Origin: Umezawaea tangerina
Lineage (GTDB): Bacteria; Actinomycetota; Actinomycetes; Mycobacteriales; Pseudonocardiaceae
Direction: 5' to 3'
Length of the DNA stretch: 64,000 nt
Assembly: GCF_003002815.1 (NCBI RefSeq)
Contig: NZ_PVTF01000015.1
Span: 62,001 to 126,000 of the forward strand
The notes under the pieces were generated by a model. The model was not told the DNA's origin. It saw only the letters and a program-made list of their open reading frames with translations, and did no database searches. Below, in pieces: positions 21,501 through 27,500 of this stretch; position 1 is the stretch's first letter; each line of letters opens with the position of its first letter. The translations under genes and the position numbers were made by a program.

Positions 21501-24500
21501 CAGCGCGGCCTCGTGCAGACCGGGAACGTCCAGCGCGCCCTTGAGCATGCCGGGCAGGTTGGGCTGCAACGACTCCGAGCTCAACCCCGACTGCAGGGCG
21601 TTCATCGACCCGGTGCCCTTGCCCGTGATGCCCTGGTTGGCGCCCGCGGCGGCCAGCGCGGCGACCGCGGCGTCCTGCAACGCCTGCGCGCCGCGCAGGT
21701 TCTCCACCGACGCGGTCGGCGGCAGCACGGCGGGCGCGGCCGTCGGGTTGGCCGGGCTGGGGTTGGCCTGCCAGAAGTTCGCGGCGGCCGGGTTGCCCTG
21801 CGTGGGCAGGCGCGGGGAGGCGGTCGGGGCGAACGCCGTGGTGTTCGCGGGCGTGGCACCCGCGATCTTCTGGTTGTCCGCCAGCACCCGCACGGACATG
21901 TCCTGCGGCGGGCCGCTGGTGGCCCGGCCGACGACCTGGTCGCCCTTCTCCACCACCAGCTCGAAGGTGACCGGCACGTTGTACTTCACGGCGGGGCCGC
22001 TGCCCGCGTGCAGGTGGCCGACCTGCTCGGTGGTCGAGTCGGTGGTCGAGTTCGAGTGCGCCTGGCCGATGTTCGCGGCGACGGCGGCACCCGCGGAACC
22101 GGAGATGTTCGGGTTGCCGGTCGCGGGCAGACCGGTGCCGGGGACCTTGACCCCGACGCCCCAGGCGGTGCCCTTGCCCTGGCCCTGGGAGATCTTGGCG
22201 GTGCCCGTGGTCGTGTGCTCCATGTCGACGCCGTCGTTGACGACGCCGTCGAACTTGGGCGTGCCCAGGGTGGCCTTGAGGGTCACCTGGTAGGTGTCCT
22301 TGCCGAACACACCGGGGTCGTGCACCAGCAGCGGCACACCACCGTCGAGCGCGCTGTCCACCAACGCCTTGACGCTGGCCTCCGACGTGAGGTCGGTCAG
22401 GCGCTGGAGGTTGTTCATCGAGTCCTTGAGGACCGACGGCGGCATCAGGTCGGCGCCCAGGGCACCGAGGTTGGTCCGCAGCTCGGGCACCAGGCCCGAG
22501 AGGTTCGGCACCTTCTCGACCAGGCCGAGGCCCAGCGCGCCGGGCTCACCGGGCTTGAGCGTCGAGGGCGGGTTCATGGCGCCCATCGGGGGCGTGGTGT
22601 GGGCGGGCAGCGGGGGCAGCAGGCCCATGCCGCGCGCGGTGTCCTCGCTGACCCGGACGAACACACCGCCCGGCAGCGTGACGACGGAGGCGGCGCTGCG
22701 TGGCGTGCCGCCGTAGAGGGTGTTGCCCGAGCGGCTCTCCCCCACCACGGTGATGTCGGCGTCGAGCTGCACGAGCACGGTGCGGCCACCAGCCGGGGTG
22801 ACCCGGTTGCGGTCGACGCTGCCGCCGATCTCGTTCGCCTCGGTCGAGGACTTCGACCACGGCGTCCACTTCGCGCTGGCGCCGATCGCGCCCGACCCGG
22901 TGGCGCCGCTGGAGGGCTTCATGGGCGTGTTGATGCCCACCGTGAGGTCCACGGACTGGGCGCCGGTCTTGCTGTCGCCCGCCTTGAAGCCGCCGGTGCT
23001 GGCGTTCTCCGTGGCGGTGTCGTCCGAGATGGACACCAGCTTCGGGCTGTTCAGCGCCACCGACATGCCGACGGCACCGGTGCGGTCGGTCACGCGGCGG
23101 CCGTACTTCATGCCGCCCTCGGTCACGCCCTTGTCGACCAGGGTGCGCAGGTTGGCCTTGATGCTCTCCGGGCTGAACAGCTTGTCGATCCGGTTGCGGG
23201 CGTCGGTGCCCGGCACGCTCAGCGCCGAGTCGCCGTTGGCCGCCCGGTTGAGCGCCGCGATGGCCTCGGCCCGCACGGCCTCGGTGTTGGCGACCGCCTC
23301 GACGTGCAGCCACGGCTCGACCGCGGGCTTCGGCGAGGTGAGCATCGTGCTGATGGTGGTGTTCGGCGCCACGGCCACGGTGGCCGCGCCCGGCGCGAAC
23401 ACGGTCGGGTCGGACTTCATCGCCGAGCTGTCGGACACCCAGAGGTTGACCTTGCCGCTGATCTCCGGCAACCGCACCGCGGCCGCGGGGGCGGGCTGCG
23501 CGGTGGTGCCGGTCTTCGCGACGGTCGCGGGCTCGGGGACCTTGAGGAACGGCGAGCCCGGCGTGACCCGCTTGACCCACGACCGGTTCTGGGTGAACGT
23601 CGTGACCTCGATGTCGAACGCGACGTCGTGCTGGAACAGCTGGGAGTTCGGGCTGCCCACGTTCAGCGCGGTGCTGTTGACCGTCGGTCCCGCGGCGTTC
23701 TTGGTCGAGGTCGAGCTGTTGTACTTCGCGCCCGCGGTGGGCGCCGGGCTGGCGCTGGTGTTCCCGGTGGTCGACGGGATGACCACCTTGCCCTCGACGC
23801 CCGCGCTCCAGCCCTTCTGCGTGGTGGTGGAGCTGTCGAGCTTGGGGCCGGTGGACGCGGCGCCGCGGACGTTGCGGGCGTCGGCCTGGCCGAGGTGGAC
23901 CGGGTTGGTGACCCTGGCCTTCACCGTGATGTTGACGTACTCGTTGGTCGCCAGGCCCTGCTTCTTCAGCTGGATCTGCACACCGGGCCCGAGCAGGCTG
24001 TCCATCTGGGACTTCAGCGCGGTCGGCGACAGCTCCGTCGTCAGCTTGCGCTGGTTGGCCATCTGGTCGGCCAGGTCGGAGGCGTTCTTGCCGATGTCGC
24101 GCGGGTTGCTGTTCGGGTCGGCGAAGCTGGGCAGGAAGTTGCCGAAGCCCGGCAGGCCGCGCAGCGCGGTCTCCACCTGGCCCTGCACCTGGTTGGCTGG
24201 CGCGAACTCGCCCACCTTGACGTTGCCCGCCGCGGCGGCCGCGGCCAGGTACGGCGGGGCGAAGCGCGGTGTGGGCGTCGGGGTGGCCAGGTTCGGCGAG
24301 GTGCCGGCCGGCACCTGCAGGCCCGCGCTGCTCGCCTCGGGCATGCCCAGGCGCATGTAGCTGGTGGCGGGCACGGTGATCGTCGCCCCGTGCGGGGTCT
24401 GGATCTCCAGGTTCATCGTGACCTTGTAGAGACCGGTGTCGCCCTTGATCTGGACACCGGTCTTCACCGACGAGCTGGTGCCCGCGTTCGACGACTCCGT

Positions 24501-27500
24501 CGTCTTGGCCGAGTACCCCGCGGTGACACCCGCGGTGCCGCCCGTCTGGTTGGGCGCGACCGCGCCGCCGCCGACACCGACGTTGAAGTCGAACCCGCTC
24601 TTGGTGGACGCGCCGACACCGGTGTTCGTCGCGGTCGACTCGTGCAGGCGCAGCACCGTGGACGGGTTGGTGCCGACCAGCTCGGCGCTGACCGGCGTCG
24701 CCTTCATCCGCACCACACCCGCGCGGCTGCCGTGCGGGCTGACCAGGTCCGGCGACACGACCCAGCCGTTGAGGGCGGGGCCGAGGTTGTCGCGGATGGT
24801 GGTGGGGTCGAGGAAGTTCTGCAGGGCGGTGCGACCGGGCGCGCCGAGCCGGGTGATGGACGGGTGCAGCTGCGCCGAGATGGAGGCGAACGCCGCGTTG
24901 GTGTCGAGGTCGACCACGGCCTCGGGAGCCGGGTGCTCCAGTGCCGCACCCCAGCCGTTGGCCGGGACGACCGGGGCCGGGGCCACGGCGGGGGGCGTGA
25001 TGTTGGAGAGGTCGTCGGGGATGTGCAGCGTCACGTCCACGTCGGCACCGGGCGCCGAGGTGACCGTGACGGGAGCGCCGACCGGCCGGTTCTGCGCGTC
25101 GGTCAGCGACACGGTGTAGGTCACCGGGACGACGGCGTCCACCGAGCCCTCACCGGAGCGGATGGCCCGCTGGTCGGTGGTCGACGTGCCGGTGTTCGCG
25201 GTCTCGACCGGACGGCCGAGCGGGACGCTGACCGCGGCCGACCCGTACGGGCCGACACCCGCGGAGATCACGCCGCCGACGCCGACCGTGGCCGACGTGC
25301 CGACCGTGCCCGCGTGAGCGGTCGCGTTGCCGCTGTTCACGGTCATGTCGACCTTGGTCTTCGGGTCCGGCGTCGTGACCGCGGCGTTCGGGTCGACCGG
25401 CGGGTCCAGGGTCGCCTTGACCGTGGCCTCGTACCAGTTGTTGCCGACCTTGATCGGGAACTTGCGGCCGTTGTCGAGGAACGACTCGAAGTTCTGGTTG
25501 AGCGCGGTCTCGATGTTGTCCACACCGACCGGCGTCACCCCCGCGCGCGGCGGCAGCAGCCCGTTCACCGCCGCCGTCACCTGCGCCCCGCCGTTGACGT
25601 CCGAGGTCGCGATCGTGCCGAGGGCCTGGTTCTGCTGGAAGAACGCCGGGAGGTTGGCGCGCGACGGCAGCACCGGCGCCGGGCCGGGCGGCGGGACCGG
25701 GCCGGGTGCCGGGGTGGTCGTGGTCGCGTTCGGCGTCGTGTTCGGGTTCGGGTTCGGGTTCGCCGCGGGGTTCGTCGTCGCGTTGGGGTTCGGGTTGGCG
25801 TTCGGGGTCGCCGTGGGGTTGGTGGTGGTGTTCGGGGTCGGCGTCACCACCAGCATCGGGATGACCTGCGGGTTCGCGCCGGCCGCCGGGTTCGGCGCGG
25901 CGTGCGACCCCAGGAGGTTCTGGAGGAACTTCGGCGCGTTCGGCGGGGTCGCCGCGTTCGGGTCCGAGGTGCGGTGGTGCGCGGTGTCGTCGACCGCGGT
26001 CGACGGGCCGCTCAGCTTCGGCGCCGGGGCGGGCTGGGCGCCGGGGTTCGGGGACGCGGTGTTGGGGGACGCGGTGTTGGGGTTGGGCTGGGTGCCGACC
26101 GGTGGGGTGTTCGGGGACGGCTGGGTGGTGGCGGCCGCCGGGGCGTTGACCGGTGGGTTGACCGGGGTGTTGGTGGGGACGTTGGTCGCCGGGGCGGGCT
26201 GGGCGCCGACGGGGGTGGCCGGGGCCGGGGCGGGCTTCGGCGACTGGGTGTCGGGGGCGTTGGTCGCCGCGGCGGGCGCGGGCTGGGTGGCGGGCGCCGG
26301 GTTCGCGGGTGCGGGGTTGGCCGGGGCGGGGTTGGCCGGGGCCGGGGCGGGTGCTGCCGCGGGCTGGGTGCTGACCGGCGCGGCGGGTGCGGGAGCCGGG
26401 TTGGCGGGTGCCGGGGCCGGAGCTGCCGGAGGTGGCGTGGCCGCCGCGGGTGCCGGCTTCGGGGCCTGCGACTCGACCGTCGCGGCGGGCTGCGGGTTCA
26501 CCGGGGCCGGGGAAGGCTGGGTGGTGACCGGAGCAGGAGCCGCCTTCGGCGCTGGGGCGTCGACGGGGGCGGGCTGGGTGTTGACCGACGCCGGGGGTGC
26601 CGCTGGTTTCGGCGACTGCGTCTCGACGGACGGCGAGGGGCTGTTGACCGCGGGTGCGGGCGACGGCGACGCGACGGCCGGAGCAGCCTTCGGCGCCGGG
26701 GTGTCGACCGGGGCGGGCGCCGCTTGGGCGCTGACCGGTGCCGGGGACGCGGGCGAGGGCGTGCTGACGGCCGGGGCGGGCTGGGCGCTGACCGGCGGGA
26801 TGATCGGCTTCGGCGCGGCCGACGGCTGAGCAGCGGCCTGCGCGGCAGGCGACTGGGCGGCAGGCGCCGGGGACGGGGCGGCCTTAGGCGACTCGACGGA
26901 CGGCGCCGGGGCGTTGGCCGTCGGAGCGGGCGATGGCTGGGCGCTGACCGGCGACGGTGCACTGGGCTGCGGGCCCACCGCACCACCCAAGCCACCCGGC
27001 TTCGGCGCGGCCGCAGGCTGAGCACCCGCAGGCTGGGCACCGGGCTGCGCGGCGGGGTTCTGCGCGGCCGGAGCGGGTGCGTTGGTCGCCGGGGCGGCCG
27101 ACGGCTGGACGTTCACCGGAGGCGTCACACCGGGCTGCGGACCGACCGCACCACCGAGGCCACCCGGCTTCGGAGTAGCAGCGGGCTGAGCACCCGCCTG
27201 CGCGGCAGGGTTCTGCGCTGCGGGAGCCTGGGCAGCAGGAGTCTGGGCAGCCGGGGTCTGGGCGGCAGGCGCGTTGGTCGCCGGGGTGGGCGACGGTTGG
27301 GCGCTGACCGGCGGAGCCGCGGCTGGCTGCGGACCCACCGCACCACCAAGACCACCCGGCTTCGGCGCGGCAGCAGGCTGAGCACCCGCAGGCTGCGCAC
27401 CAGCGGGCTGGGCACCGGGAGGCTGGGCGGCAGGCGACGAGCCGGGTGCGGTGGTCGTGGGAGTACCCGTCGGCTGGGCGCCGACCGGCGACGGTGCGCT

